Shown here piece by piece: positions 8,118-15,594 of a DNA stretch of 19,153 nt. Source of the DNA: Flavobacteriales bacterium (GTDB taxonomy: Bacteria; Bacteroidota; Bacteroidia; Flavobacteriales; BACL11); NCBI GenBank assembly GCA_018664745.1, contig JABJNS010000166.1, forward strand, positions 1 through 19,153. Direction: 5' to 3'. Within the stretch, counting starts at the first letter, position 1. Each line of letters opens with the position of its first letter. The notes below the pieces were generated by a model, which had not been told where the DNA came from, made no database searches, and saw nothing but the letters and a program-made list of their open reading frames with translations. A program made the translations under genes and the position numbers.

Positions 8118-9872
8118 TTAAAAGTATTTTTCTAAGTCAGCAGTTTGTAAATTAATTAGGGTTGCTTTTCCTAAGGGACAAACACTTGGTATATTGCATT
8201 TTAGTAATTCAGTTTTTAGGGCAAGCATCTCTTCATTGCTTAGTTTTTTCTGCTCGTTTATTGCTAAACTTAATGCTAGCGATATTGCTAAGCCATTGTG
8301 TTGTGCAGTTTGTAACTCTTCATTGTTTTTGTGCTGTTCTATTAAATGCTCAATTACAAATTGTAAATTTTCTTCCTGACATTCAGGAGGTATTCCAAGT
8401 ATAGAAATACTTTCGTTTTCTTGTATTTCAAATGAAAAACCTACAGATAATAAATCTGTTTTCAAATGACTGATTACTGCAATATCCTGTTTATTTAAGT
8501 GTATTTCTTTAGGAAATAATAATTGTTGCGACTGCCCTTTGTTATTGGAGAGTACAGCACTAAAATATTCAAATAAGATGCGTTTATGAGCCCTGCTTTG
8601 ATGCAATAAAGCCATACCTTTTTCGGTTGGGAATGCAATATACTTATTTCCAATTTGCATTACCTCACTACTATTGTTTTCTATTTCAAAGTGTGTGTCT
8701 AATTGCCTTGTTTCCACTTCTATTTCCTGTGGAATGTATTTTTCTCTAGGAGTAAAATCTTCTGTTTTTCCAAAAGGATTATAGGAAGTATCTACTTTTA
8801 TTTTAGGCTCTCTTAAGGTTGATGTGTTTGGGCTTGGTGCAATATCAAAGGACAGTTCTTGTGAAAAATCCAAAGTTGGAGCAATGTTGTATTGTCCTAA
8901 TGATCGCTTTACACACGACCTTATAATAGCGTAAATTGCTTGTTCATCTTCAAACTTAATCTCTGTTTTTGTAGGGTGAATATTGATATCAATCAGCTTT
9001 GGGTCAATCTTAAGATTGATAAAATAAGAAGGAAAATAGTTGCTTGGAATTAAATCCTCAAAAGCTTTGCTTACCGCATGGTGTAGATAGTGATTTTTGA
9101 TAAATCTACCATTTACAAAAAAGTATTGTTCTCCTCTCGTTCTTTTAGCTGCTTCTGGTTTTCCAATAAATCCATCAATGTTTACTACTGAAGTTTCTTC
9201 TTCAATTGGCACAAGTGTTTCATTTTTCTTTCCGCCAATAATATTTACTATTCTTTGTCTAAAGTTCCCTTTTGAAAGATGAAAAAGCTCATTGTTATTA
9301 TGAAATAATTGCATTTTTATCTCAGGCTTAGCTAAAGCTACACGCGTAAACTCTTCAGTAATATGACGCATTTCAACTGCATCTGATTTTAAAAAGTTAC
9401 GCCTTGCAGGTACATTATAAAATAGATTTTTTACTTTTATTGATGTTCCGTTTGTAGTAGCACAATCATCATGCCTTTTTATTTCACTCCCTTCAATTAT
9501 TAGGTGATTCCCTAACTCATTGTCAGTCAGTTTGGTGTTTACCTCTACATGAGCTATTGCAGCAATTGATGCCATTGCTTCACCTCTGAATCCCATAGTC
9601 TGTATGGCAAATAAATCATCAGCATTTTTTATTTTGGAAGTAGCGTGTCGTTCAAAACACATACGCACATCTGTTTCGCTCATACCACAACCATTATCCA
9701 CTACTTGCAACAATGTTTTTCCTGCATCTTTTATGTATATTTTTATCTCTGTTCCGCCAGCATCTAATGCATTTTCAAGCATTTCTTTTACGGCTGAAGC
9801 AGGCCTTTGTATAACTTCTCCTGCTGCAATTTGGTTAGCGACATGGTCAGGTAATAATTGTATAATATCCAA
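8118..9872 (-). CDS. mutL: DNA mismatch repair protein MutL
   Basis: MutL is the ATP-dependent matchmaker of mismatch repair, linking MutS to strand incision. The N-terminal GHKL ATPase is intact: catalytic Glu30 in AVKEMLENALDAG, DNGCGM, ERHATSKI, GFRGEAMASI and NGTSIKVKNLFYNVPARRNFL. Next come the transducer domain and a variable linker (about 335-395), then the C-terminal dimerisation domain; 584 aa is slightly short for the family. The C-terminal endonuclease motif DQHAxxER is replaced by HQSRAHKR (424-431), and the CPHGRP motif by CPLGKAT (565-571), so nicking activity is probably absent. The start is a TTG (9872-9870): no ATG or GTG lies nearby upstream in frame, and the protein then opens as expected for MutL (MDIIQLLPDHVANQIAAGEV). 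Confidence 0.95.
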   Translation of the reverse strand: MDIIQLLPDHVANQIAAGEVIQRPASAVKEMLENALDAGGTEIKIYIKDAGKTLLQVVDNGCGMSETDVRMCFERHATSKIKNADDLFAIQTMGFRGEAMASIAAIAHVEVNTKLTDNELGNHLIIEGSEIKRHDDCATTNGTSIKVKNLFYNVPARRNFLKSDAVEMRHITEEFTRVALAKPEIKMQLFHNNNELFHLSKGNFRQRIVNIIGGKKNETLVPIEEETSVVNIDGFIGKPEAAKRTRGEQYFFVNGRFIKNHYLHHAVSKAFEDLIPSNYFPSYFINLKIDPKLIDINIHPTKTEIKFEDEQAIYAIIRSCVKRSLGQYNIAPTLDFSQELSFDIAPSPNTSTLREPKIKVDTSYNPFGKTEDFTPREKYIPQEIEVETRQLDTHFEIENNSSEVMQIGNKYIAFPTEKGMALLHQSRAHKRILFEYFSAVLSNNKGQSQQLLFPKEIHLNKQDIAVISHLKTDLLSVGFSFEIQENESISILGIPPECQEENLQFVIEHLIEQHKNNEELQTAQHNGLAISLALSLAINEQKKLSNEEMLALKTELLKCNIPSVCPLGKATLINLQTADLEKYF

Positions 9873-9883
9873 TACTATTTTAC

Positions 9884-10123
9884 TTAATTGATTAGTAGTT
9901 TGTAAGCTAGCAAAGATAAAATAATAATCATAAATATAATTCTATACTTCCTGCCTTTTTGTACAGGATTTTTTAGGTTATTTCTTTTGAATTTTAAAGT
10001 TGATTTTCCTTCTTTTTCTAATTGTTCTCTTCTTTCCTTTCGCTCGTCATAATACCTAGGTTTAAATGAAAAACTTTTACTTACTGAACTTTTGAAAAAT
10101 GAAGGAAGTCTAGGTGCTTGCAT
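9884..10123 (-). CDS. Small basic protein with C-terminal membrane anchor, function unknown
   Basis: This 79-aa protein has a very basic soluble part with the segment KPRYYDERKERREQLEK and one C-terminal hydrophobic helix (about 62-77, IIFMIIILSLLAYKLL), suggesting a tail-anchored inner-membrane protein. It is the first gene of the mutL unit, ending 11 bases before the mutL start. I recall similar short proteins beside mutL in flavobacteria, sometimes mislabelled as riboflavin synthase subunit beta; nothing in the sequence supports that enzyme. Conserved position and unbroken reading frame argue that it is real. A promoter-like box lies 4 bases before the ATG. Confidence 0.8.
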   Translation of the reverse strand: MQAPRLPSFFKSSVSKSFSFKPRYYDERKERREQLEKEGKSTLKFKRNNLKNPVQKGRKYRIIFMIIILSLLAYKLLIN

Positions 10124-10127
10124 AATG

Positions 10128-10135
10128 CGAAAATA
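10128..10135 (-). promoter_or_regulatory. Candidate -7 box for the mutL unit
   Basis: On the minus strand this reads TATTTTCG, seven of eight positions of TAnnTTTG, ending 4 bases before the ATG at 10123. The spacing would place transcription start at or next to the start codon. No TTTG -33 element is obvious. The spacing equals that of the box at 18943-18950. Confidence 0.35.
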
Positions 10136-10187
10136 ATGAAAAAGGTTTTAATAATTTTAGTTAATAAGTAATGATTTTCAAATTCTG

Positions 10188-10223
10188 AATTGTTTTAATA
10201 ATGCCAAACAATTTCTAATTTTA
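10188..10223 (+). promoter_or_regulatory. Candidate promoter and operator-like inverted repeat upstream of the GH3 fusion gene
   Basis: AATTGTTT (10188-10195) and AAACAATT (10206-10213) form a perfect 8-bp inverted repeat with a 10-base spacer. It sits directly upstream of TAATTTTA (10216-10223), a seven-of-eight match to the Bacteroidota -7 box, which ends 6 bases before the ATG at 10230. The arrangement suits a repressor or activator site, but the region is AT-rich and chance cannot be excluded. Confidence 0.35.
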
Positions 10224-10229
10224 CCAACT

Positions 10230-13157
10230 ATGAAAAAAATACTATTTCTATTTGTAATTACTGTTTTTTTAGGTGCTGTTCAAGCACAAAATAAAGCAGT
10301 TTTTTTATCTGATTCTACTTCTTGGGCTGATAGTGTATTGGCTACTCTTTCGGAACAAGAGCGTATTGCACAGCTTTTTATGGTAGCAGCTTATTCTAAT
10401 AAAGGGAAAGAGCATCAGAAACAAATTACTGATTTGGTAACACATTATAAAATTGGAGGAGTGATGTTTTTGCAAGGAGGACCTGTTAGGCAAGCTAAAT
10501 TCACGAATCTGCTGCAGGAAAATTCTAAAGTTCCTTTAATGATTGCTATTGATGCGGAGTGGGGAGTATCTATGCGTTTAGATTCTGCTTTGCGTTTTCC
10601 TTGGCAAATGACTTTGGGTGCTATTGAAGATACCTCTTTAATTTATGATATGGGAGTGGAGGTGGCTCGTCAATGTAAATTATTGGGGATACATATTAAT
10701 TTTGCTCCAGTTGTGGATGTGAATTCTAATCCTAAAAACCCAATTATTAATAACCGTTCCTTTGGTGAAAACCCAGAAAAAGTTGGAAGAATGGGTGTTT
10801 CTTATATGAAAGGAATGCAGGATAACAATGTTTTGGCTTGTGCTAAGCATTTTCCTGGTCATGGTGATACGGATACTGATTCACATAAAACATTACCAGT
10901 TGTTAATCACTTGAAATATCGTTTGGAAGAAGTAGAATTGGTTCCTTTTAAAAAGTTAATTAATAACGGTTTAGGTTCAGTTATGGTGGCTCATCTTAAT
11001 ATTCCTGTATTGGATGATACGGAAAATTTGGCGGTAACTCTTTCGCCTAAAGTAGTAAACGGATTGCTGAAAAAAGAAATGGGCTTTACGGGCCTTGCTA
11101 TAACTGATGCACTAAACATGAAAGGGGTGAGCCATTTTTATGCTCCAGGGGAGGTGGATGTAAAGGCATTGTTGGCAGGAAATGATGTATTGCTTTTTGC
11201 TGAAGATGTGCCTAAAGCAATTGAAGAAATTAAAAAAGCAATTGCAAAAAATAAAATCTCACAAGCTGAAATTGATGCAAGATGTTTAAAGATTTTGAAA
11301 GCTAAACAATGGATGGGTCTAGATAGTCTTAAGGCTGTTGATCTGCAAAAAGTTGCAGATGAAATAATTACTACTGAAACAAAGTTATTGGATAAAAATC
11401 TTGTAAAATCATCTTTAACTTTACTTCAGAATTATGACGATTTATTGCCTTTGAAAAACCTTGATACTTTGCAAATTGCGGCTGTAAGTATTGGTGAAAA
11501 TGCTGATTATTTTCAATCTATGTTAAGTAATTATACATCAGTTACACACTTTAAAATTAGTGAAAAAGCAAGTAATACTGAACAGGCAATTTTGTTGAAT
11601 AAACTTTCTAAATATAATTTAGTAATTGCTAGTATACATAAATCCAATATTAATGCTTGGAAATCCTATAAAATCGATAGAAAAGCAGATATCTTATTGC
11701 AATCAATTGCTATGCAATCTAAAGTAGTCGTACCAGTTTTTGCAAATCCGTATAGTGTTAATTCATTATTATTTACGAATAACTTTGATGCGTTTTTATT
11801 GGGTTATCAAAATAGTAAAGAGGCTCAAGAGCAAGTAGCTCAAGCCATTTTTGGTGGAATTGGAATGAGTGGTAAAATCCCTGTAAGTACTAAGCATTTT
11901 AAAATCAATTCAGGAGTAAATACTAATGCTATAAGAATGGCTTACACAACTCCTGAGGAAATTAATTTTAAGTCAGATTTACTGTATAAAATAGATAGTA
12001 TTGCTCAAAATGCAATTGCTGAAAAAGCAACTCCTGGTTGTCAAATTCTAATTGCAAAAGAGGGTAAAATATTTTTTAATAAATCCTATGGATATCATAC
12101 CTATGATGAAAAAATAGCTGTAAAAAATTCTGATGTCTATGATATTGCTTCTATCACTAAAATTGCTACTACTGTCCCACTTTTAATGCAAATGGTAGAT
12201 GAAGGGAATTTGAATTTAGATGATGAATTAGGAAAGTATTTGGATTTAGATTCAACTAATAAGTCATCTTTAATTATTCGTGAGATTTTAGCTCACCAAG
12301 CAGGACTTTACCCTTGGATTCCTTTCTATAAACAAACATTAGTGAAGGATTCTGTTTCAGGATTAATGCAATTGAGAGATACGCTTTATAGTAAGGAGTC
12401 TAGTAAGGATTTTCCTATTAAAGTTGCAGATGGTATATTTTTACATGCTTCTTATCCTGATAGTATTATTCAGCAAATTATAGATTCAGAATTATTAGAG
12501 AAGAAAGAATACCGTTATTCTGATTTGGGCTATTACTTGTTTAAACAACTTATTGAAAACTCTTATGGAGACTATTTGAATGCTATTATTTTTAATGAAT
12601 TTCACAATAAACTTGGAATGTCTAATACTAGCTATAATTTTTCTTATTATTTAGATAATGAAAGAGTGGTGCCAACAGAGGAAGATTTTACTTTTAGAAG
12701 TCAATTGTTAGATGGTTATGTGCATGATATGGGTGCTGCTATGCAAGGTGGAATTGGTGGTCATGCAGGACTTTTTTCTAATGCAAATGATTTGGCAAAA
12801 TTGATGCAAATGTATTTGCAAAATGGAGAGTATGCAAATGAAAAATATTTATCAAAAGAAGTAATGTTAGAATTTACAAAATGTCAATTTCCTAATAATG
12901 ATAATAGGAGAGGGGCTGGTTTTGATAAGGCTGCTTTATCTGACCAGAAGGGAGGTCCTGCAAGTGAAAATGTAAGTCAATTAGGTTTTGGTCACTCAGG
13001 ATTTACTGGTACTTTGGCATGGGCTGACCCAAAAACTCAAATTGTTTATGTATTTTTATCCAATAGAATTCATCCTGATGCAGCAAATAAAAAATTGTTA
13101 ACCATGGATGTGCGTACTAATATTATGGAAGTAATTTTTAATAGTGTGAATGAATAA
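10230..13157 (+). CDS. Secreted GH3 beta-N-acetylglucosaminidase fused to a beta-lactamase-fold serine hydrolase
   Basis: A 975-aa two-enzyme fusion. Residues 1-19 are a signal peptide (MKKILFLFVITVFLGAVQA). About 25-360 form a NagZ-like GH3 domain: the KHFPGHGDTDTDSH loop (206-219) supplies the Asp217/His219 acid-base dyad of NagZ-type enzymes and Asp293 in TDALNM is the predicted nucleophile. A GH3 C-terminal sandwich follows (about 390-560). Residues 590-975 form a class-C beta-lactamase/esterase-like domain: Ser641 and Lys644 of SITK, Tyr763 of YSD and His922-Ser-Gly in HSGFTGT at the usual KTG position. The likely job is periplasmic trimming of peptidoglycan fragments, removing N-acetylglucosamine and perhaps acting on a peptide or ester; the substrate of the second domain is unknown. 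I know this fusion as recurrent in Bacteroidota. Its last codons overlap bshA by 8 bases. Confidence 0.92.
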   Translation: MKKILFLFVITVFLGAVQAQNKAVFLSDSTSWADSVLATLSEQERIAQLFMVAAYSNKGKEHQKQITDLVTHYKIGGVMFLQGGPVRQAKFTNLLQENSKVPLMIAIDAEWGVSMRLDSALRFPWQMTLGAIEDTSLIYDMGVEVARQCKLLGIHINFAPVVDVNSNPKNPIINNRSFGENPEKVGRMGVSYMKGMQDNNVLACAKHFPGHGDTDTDSHKTLPVVNHLKYRLEEVELVPFKKLINNGLGSVMVAHLNIPVLDDTENLAVTLSPKVVNGLLKKEMGFTGLAITDALNMKGVSHFYAPGEVDVKALLAGNDVLLFAEDVPKAIEEIKKAIAKNKISQAEIDARCLKILKAKQWMGLDSLKAVDLQKVADEIITTETKLLDKNLVKSSLTLLQNYDDLLPLKNLDTLQIAAVSIGENADYFQSMLSNYTSVTHFKISEKASNTEQAILLNKLSKYNLVIASIHKSNINAWKSYKIDRKADILLQSIAMQSKVVVPVFANPYSVNSLLFTNNFDAFLLGYQNSKEAQEQVAQAIFGGIGMSGKIPVSTKHFKINSGVNTNAIRMAYTTPEEINFKSDLLYKIDSIAQNAIAEKATPGCQILIAKEGKIFFNKSYGYHTYDEKIAVKNSDVYDIASITKIATTVPLLMQMVDEGNLNLDDELGKYLDLDSTNKSSLIIREILAHQAGLYPWIPFYKQTLVKDSVSGLMQLRDTLYSKESSKDFPIKVADGIFLHASYPDSIIQQIIDSELLEKKEYRYSDLGYYLFKQLIENSYGDYLNAIIFNEFHNKLGMSNTSYNFSYYLDNERVVPTEEDFTFRSQLLDGYVHDMGAAMQGGIGGHAGLFSNANDLAKLMQMYLQNGEYANEKYLSKEVMLEFTKCQFPNNDNRRGAGFDKAALSDQKGGPASENVSQLGFGHSGFTGTLAWADPKTQIVYVFLSNRIHPDAANKKLLTMDVRTNIMEVIFNSVNE

Positions 13158-14295
13158 TCATTTGAAAATAGGTATTGTTTGTTATCCAACTTATGGTGGA
13201 AGTGGAGTAGTAGCTACTGAATTGGGTATTGCACTTGCTGATAAAGGGCATGAAGTTCATTTTATCTCTTATGATCAGCCTTTTCGTTTGGATTTATTTT
13301 CTGAAAATATATATTTTCACCAAGTAAATGTACCTGATTATCCTCTGTTCGAATATGCTCCCTATGAGTTAAACTTAACAAGTAAATTGGTAGATGTAGC
13401 TTTGCATGAAAAATTAAATATTTTACATGTGCATTATGCAATACCTCATGCCTCTGCAGCTGTAAATGCCAAGCAAATTTTAGCTACACATGGTATTGAT
13501 ATTCCTATTGTTACTACTTTGCATGGAACTGATATTACGCTTTTGGGTAAGGATAAATCTTTTAAGCCTGTAATTGAGTACGCCATCAATCAATCAGATG
13601 CTGTAACAGCTGTTTCTAAGGATTTGAAAAAAGAAACTCTTCAATATTTTAATATTAATAATGAGATAAAATCCATTCCTAATTTTATTGATATGAGTCT
13701 GTATAAACAAGAAGATGATATGAAATTAAGAAATTGTTTTGCTAAAGATGATGAATTTATTTTGACTCATGTTTCTAACTTTAGAAAAGTAAAAAGAGTG
13801 GAAGATGTAATCCATATTTTTAACAAAGTGAATAAGGAAATTCCTGCAAAATTATTAATGATTGGAGATGGTCCTGAAAGATTAAAAGCAGAGCAGTTGT
13901 GCCGAAAATTAGAGATTTGTGATAAAGTAAAATTCTTAGGAAAGCTAAAGGTAATTGAGAAAATGTTGTCTATTTCAGATGTGTTTATCCTACCTTCTGC
14001 TACAGAAAGTTTTGGTTTGGTTGCTCTAGAGGCTATGGCGAGTAAAGTGGCTGTAATATCGACTAATACGGGTGGGCTTCCTGAGGTGAATATTGATGGG
14101 GAAACAGGTTTTTTATCAGAAGTTGGAGATGTGAATAAAATGGCAATAGATACATTGAGTTTGTTGAAAGACAAGGAGAAGTTAAATACTTTTAAAGAAA
14201 ATGCTTTAGCACATGCATATACTTTTGATTTGCCAAATATTTTACCACAATATGAAGCTGTTTATAAGGAGCTTTCTTGCAAAATGAAATCATGA
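13150..14295 (+). CDS. bshA: N-acetyl-alpha-D-glucosaminyl L-malate synthase BshA
   Basis: BshA transfers GlcNAc from UDP-GlcNAc to L-malate, the first step of bacillithiol biosynthesis in the cytosol. The 381-aa protein is a GT4, GT-B fold glycosyltransferase. Its start (MNNHLKIGIVCYPTYGGSGV) holds the BshA-typical CYPTYGGSGVVATELG loop. HVHYAIPHA lies near 98-106 and TTLHGTDITLLG near 120-131. The C-terminal nucleotide-sugar motif ESFGLVALE has Glu286 and Glu294 in the E-x7-E arrangement. Full length for the family. It starts within the last codons of the GH3 fusion and shares ATGA with coaE, so the three genes very probably form one transcript. bshB and bshC are not in the window. Confidence 0.94.
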   Translation: MNNHLKIGIVCYPTYGGSGVVATELGIALADKGHEVHFISYDQPFRLDLFSENIYFHQVNVPDYPLFEYAPYELNLTSKLVDVALHEKLNILHVHYAIPHASAAVNAKQILATHGIDIPIVTTLHGTDITLLGKDKSFKPVIEYAINQSDAVTAVSKDLKKETLQYFNINNEIKSIPNFIDMSLYKQEDDMKLRNCFAKDDEFILTHVSNFRKVKRVEDVIHIFNKVNKEIPAKLLMIGDGPERLKAEQLCRKLEICDKVKFLGKLKVIEKMLSISDVFILPSATESFGLVALEAMASKVAVISTNTGGLPEVNIDGETGFLSEVGDVNKMAIDTLSLLKDKEKLNTFKENALAHAYTFDLPNILPQYEAVYKELSCKMKS

Positions 14296-14867
14296 AAAAA
14301 ATAGGATTGACAGGAGGGATTGGTGTAGGTAAAACATTTGTAGCTGAATTATTTCAGCAATTGGGAGTCCCTGTTTTTAATGCAGATATTGAAGCAAAAA
14401 AATGTATGGTTGAGGATGAGAAATTAGTGTCTGCCGTGCAATTAGCGTTTGGAGAAAGTATATATATGAATGCTGTATTACAAAAAGAAGAATTAGCCAA
14501 GATTGTATTTAATAATGAAGTGGATTTAGCAAAGTTGAATGCTTTAGTACATCCTGTAGTAAAGCAAAAATTTGAAGATTGGTGCGAGAATCAATCGAGT
14601 GAACTTGTAATAAAAGAAGCTGCTATTTTATTTGAGTCAGACGCTCACATAGGGTTGGATGCAGTTATTTGCGTAAGCGCAATTCAAGAGTTAAGAATTG
14701 TAAGAGTGCAAAAGCGAGACGGAAGTTCAGTTGAAGAAGTAAAAAGTAGGATTAACAAGCAAATGCCACAAGCTGAAAAAGAAGAATTAGCTGATTTTAT
14801 AATTGTTAATGATGGCGAGAAACTATTACTCCCTCAAGTTTTAAAAGTACTTAAAGAAATGGAGTAA
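14292..14867 (+). CDS. coaE: Dephospho-CoA kinase CoaE
   Basis: CoaE phosphorylates the 3'-hydroxyl of dephospho-CoA, the last step of coenzyme A synthesis. The protein of 191 aa opens with the P-loop MKKIGLTGGIGVGKT (Lys14, Thr15), continues with VPVFNADIEAK (the Asp of the CoA-binding region), LNALVHPVV, and a VQKRDG segment in the lid region. I chose the ATG at 14292, which overlaps the bshA stop as ATGA; an in-frame TTG at 14277 would add five residues inside bshA without support. It is the last gene of the GH3-bshA-coaE run. Its 3' end overlaps the convergent YciO-family gene by 17 bases. Confidence 0.94.
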   Translation: MKKIGLTGGIGVGKTFVAELFQQLGVPVFNADIEAKKCMVEDEKLVSAVQLAFGESIYMNAVLQKEELAKIVFNNEVDLAKLNALVHPVVKQKFEDWCENQSSELVIKEAAILFESDAHIGLDAVICVSAIQELRIVRVQKRDGSSVEEVKSRINKQMPQAEKEELADFIIVNDGEKLLLPQVLKVLKEME

Positions 14868-15471
14868 TATCTCCTTTTCCTTTACGAATTATTTTAGGAG
14901 TGTTTTGAGTGCAATCTACAATTGTAGAAGGAATTACCTCTCCATATCCACCATCAATTACTATGTCTACTATTTTGTTAAAGTGTTCATAAATTAGCTC
15001 GGGGTCTGTGCTGTATTCTATTACCATATCCTCATCCTTTACGGATGTAGTTACAATAGGATTTCCTAGTTCTTGCACAATTTCTCTTGGGATATTGTTG
15101 TCAGGAATACGGATTCCAATTTCTTTTTTTGAGTTTTTGAATAGTTTAGGGATCGCATTATTGGCTTCCAGAATAAAGGTGTACGGTCCGGGTAATGTTT
15201 TTTTCATCAATTTGTAAGTTGAGGTTGCCAAATGCTTGGTGAAATCAGCAATATGACTTAGGTCATAACATACAAATGCAAGGTTATGTTTTTTAATATC
15301 TAAGCCCTTAATATGGCATAATTTTTCCATTGCTTTTTTATTATTTACATCACAACCTATCCCATAAACAGTATCAGTTGGATAAATAATTATGCCTCCC
15401 TTTTTAAGGCAATCAACTACTTTTTTAATTTGCCTTGAGTCAGGGTTTTTAGGATGTATTCGTAATAGCAT
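14851..15471 (-). CDS. YciO/YrdC/Sua5-family protein (threonylcarbamoyl-AMP synthase-like)
   Basis: A 206-aa single-domain protein of the family that includes TsaC/Sua5, which makes threonylcarbamoyl-AMP for the t6A tRNA modification. The core motif GGIIIYPTDTVYGIGCD (25-41) is present, as are GPYTFIL, IGIRIPDNNI and the C-terminal VRKGKG-type ending (IIRKGKGDITPFL). The start IHPKNPDSRQI and this ending resemble E. coli YciO more than TsaC, and the KxR motif expected after the core is replaced by HIKGLDIKKHN. It may therefore be a YciO-type paralogue with weak or different activity. It begins immediately after the stop of the 39-aa peptide (TAA then ATG, no gap). Convergent 17-base overlap with coaE. 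Confidence 0.88.
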   Translation of the reverse strand: MLLRIHPKNPDSRQIKKVVDCLKKGGIIIYPTDTVYGIGCDVNNKKAMEKLCHIKGLDIKKHNLAFVCYDLSHIADFTKHLATSTYKLMKKTLPGPYTFILEANNAIPKLFKNSKKEIGIRIPDNNIPREIVQELGNPIVTTSVKDEDMVIEYSTDPELIYEHFNKIVDIVIDGGYGEVIPSTIVDCTQNTPKIIRKGKGDITPFL

Positions 15472-15591
15472 TTAGGAAATAATATATTGAATAAGAAAAT
15501 AGAGTATAGTTAAATCAAAAAATAATAATATACCAAAAAGAGTTGGGTTTGTGTCATATAATTCTTTTAGCATTTTCCAAACTTCAGTCAT
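15472..15591 (-). CDS. Predicted 39-aa single-helix membrane peptide
   Basis: Translation of the minus strand gives 39 residues: a short amphipathic, charged N-terminus (MTEVWKMLKELYDTNP) followed by a hydrophobic segment of about 22 residues from TLFGILLFF to LIQYIIS. The sequence suggests one transmembrane helix near the C-terminus. The frame begins 3 bases after the DUF899 stop and its own stop touches the ATG of the YciO-family gene, so it exactly fills what would otherwise be a 123-base hole in a tightly packed operon. That fit, an ATG start and the peptide character argue for a true gene, but I recognise no family and homologues would be needed as proof. Confidence 0.65.
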   Translation of the reverse strand: MTEVWKMLKELYDTNPTLFGILLFFDLTILYFLIQYIIS

Positions 15592-15594
15592 TGT

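Noticed and set aside
13767..14174. 135-codon minus-strand frame inside bshA
   Set aside because: It is antisense to the conserved C-terminal half of BshA, including its ESFGLVALE motif, with no protein features of its own.
14277..14291. TTG start for coaE
   Set aside because: It adds five residues inside bshA; the ATG at 14292 gives ATGA overlap and the usual CoaE opening MKKIGLTGG.
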